Positions 63,576 to 64,000 of a stretch of 64,000 nucleotides of DNA are shown here, piece by piece. The position numbers and the translations under genes were made by a program. Numbering within the stretch: position 1 is the stretch's first letter; each line of letters starts with the position of its first letter. The notes beneath the pieces are model-generated. The model was not told the origin of the DNA. It did no database searches and saw nothing but the letters and a program-made list of their open reading frames with translations. The DNA is taken from contig CM034414.1 in the NCBI GenBank assembly GCA_019925095.2, forward strand, positions 4,132,001 through 4,196,000, written 5' to 3'. This DNA is from Dendrolimus kikuchii (taxonomy: Eukaryota > Arthropoda > Insecta > Lepidoptera > Lasiocampidae).

Positions 63576-64000
63576 TCTGGGATGGTTTAGATTCGCAATT
63601 GGAACCGGTAGGTGGCGCTGAGATCGGGTTCTAGAATCCTCCTAATCACCTGGAGCGATTTTGGTGATTTTGTTTTCGTGTTTGAGTGGGTTCCCGGATG
63701 GTTTAGATTCACAATTGGAACCGGTAGGTGGCGCTGAGATCGGGTTCTAGAATACTCCTAATCTCCTGGACCGATTTCGGTGATTTTGTTTTTGTGTGTT
63801 TGAGTGGGTTTCCGGATAGTTTAGATTCGCAATTAGAACCGGTAGGTGGCGCTGAGATCGGATTCTAGAATCCTCTTAATCACCGGGAGCGATTTTGGTG
63901 ATTTTATGTTTGAGTGGGTTCCCGGATGGTTTAGATTCGCAAATAGAACCGGTAGGTGGCGCTGAGATCGGATTCTAGAATCCTCTTAATCACCGGGAGC
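63576..64000 (+). repeat. ~115-bp tandem array, four units, running off the edge
   Basis: Successive units show ccggtaggtggcgctgagatc; the ggaacc/agaacc anchor occurs at 63601, 63717, 63835 and 63945 (periods 116, 118, 110). Length differences lie in the T/G-rich tttgtttttgtgtgtttg part. The array is cut by the window end. The same unit occurs as diverged pairs at 4185-4560 and 17885-18065, the latter next to a Helitron-like end. Confidence 0.93.

Noticed and set aside
1..64000. Envelope-like gene downstream of BEL/Pao pol (an endogenous retrovirus reading)
   Set aside because: Only 46 bp separate the pol stop (6965 and 27162) from the LTR in both copies, so there is no room for an env gene.
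1..64000. Telomeric TTAGG repeats, rRNA genes or ribosomal-DNA-specific insertions
   Set aside because: No such arrays or rRNA core motifs were seen on reading the sequence.

Overview
The window reads as gene-poor, repeat-dense nuclear DNA of a moth or butterfly (Lepidoptera). The evidence is the repeat set: two BEL/Pao LTR retrotransposons, tRNA-derived SINEs, Helitron-like elements ending in CTAGT, LINE tails made of CATA or CTAT repeats, Harbinger, mariner and pogo-like remnants, and a ~310-bp dispersed repeat with well over ten copies. No bacterial gene organisation, tRNA or rRNA gene, CRISPR array or convincing multi-exon host gene is visible. One weak candidate host exon lies at 45663-45902 (-). 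Family names rest on motifs read by eye; no database search was run.

Layout: 1-6.8 kb is a mosaic of SINEs, MITEs and LINE tails. 6.82-13.52 kb is BEL/Pao copy 1 on the minus strand, with intact gag and pol reading frames. 13.6-26.8 kb holds 310-bp repeat copies, foldback elements, a 69-bp near-perfect palindrome, GC-rich retroelement debris and a 46-bp LINE insertion with a clear target-site duplication (TSD). 26.88-33.46 kb is BEL/Pao copy 2, also minus strand: intact gag, broken pol. 33.5-46 kb holds more LINE fragments, a Harbinger-type MITE next to a Harbinger deletion derivative with 38-bp terminal inverted repeats, and a mariner remnant. 46-64 kb holds LINE insertions with TSDs (one nested in another LINE), a 135-bp minisatellite, a Helitron-like element, and a ~115-bp tandem array running off the right edge.

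The most interesting system is the BEL/Pao pair. (1) In both copies gag and pol share one frame and are separated by a single UGA followed by CUA. The downstream frame is open for 48 codons and has no ATG before the protease active site, so pol is probably made by stop-codon readthrough. (2) Copy 1 carries one LTR's worth of sequence split between its two ends with a 10-15 bp overlap, i.e. it is circularly permuted. (3) The copies are otherwise nearly identical, yet differ at 3 of 18 positions of the tRNA-Tyr primer binding site. (4) Copy 1 has the intact pol but damaged cis elements; copy 2 has the better cis elements but a broken pol.
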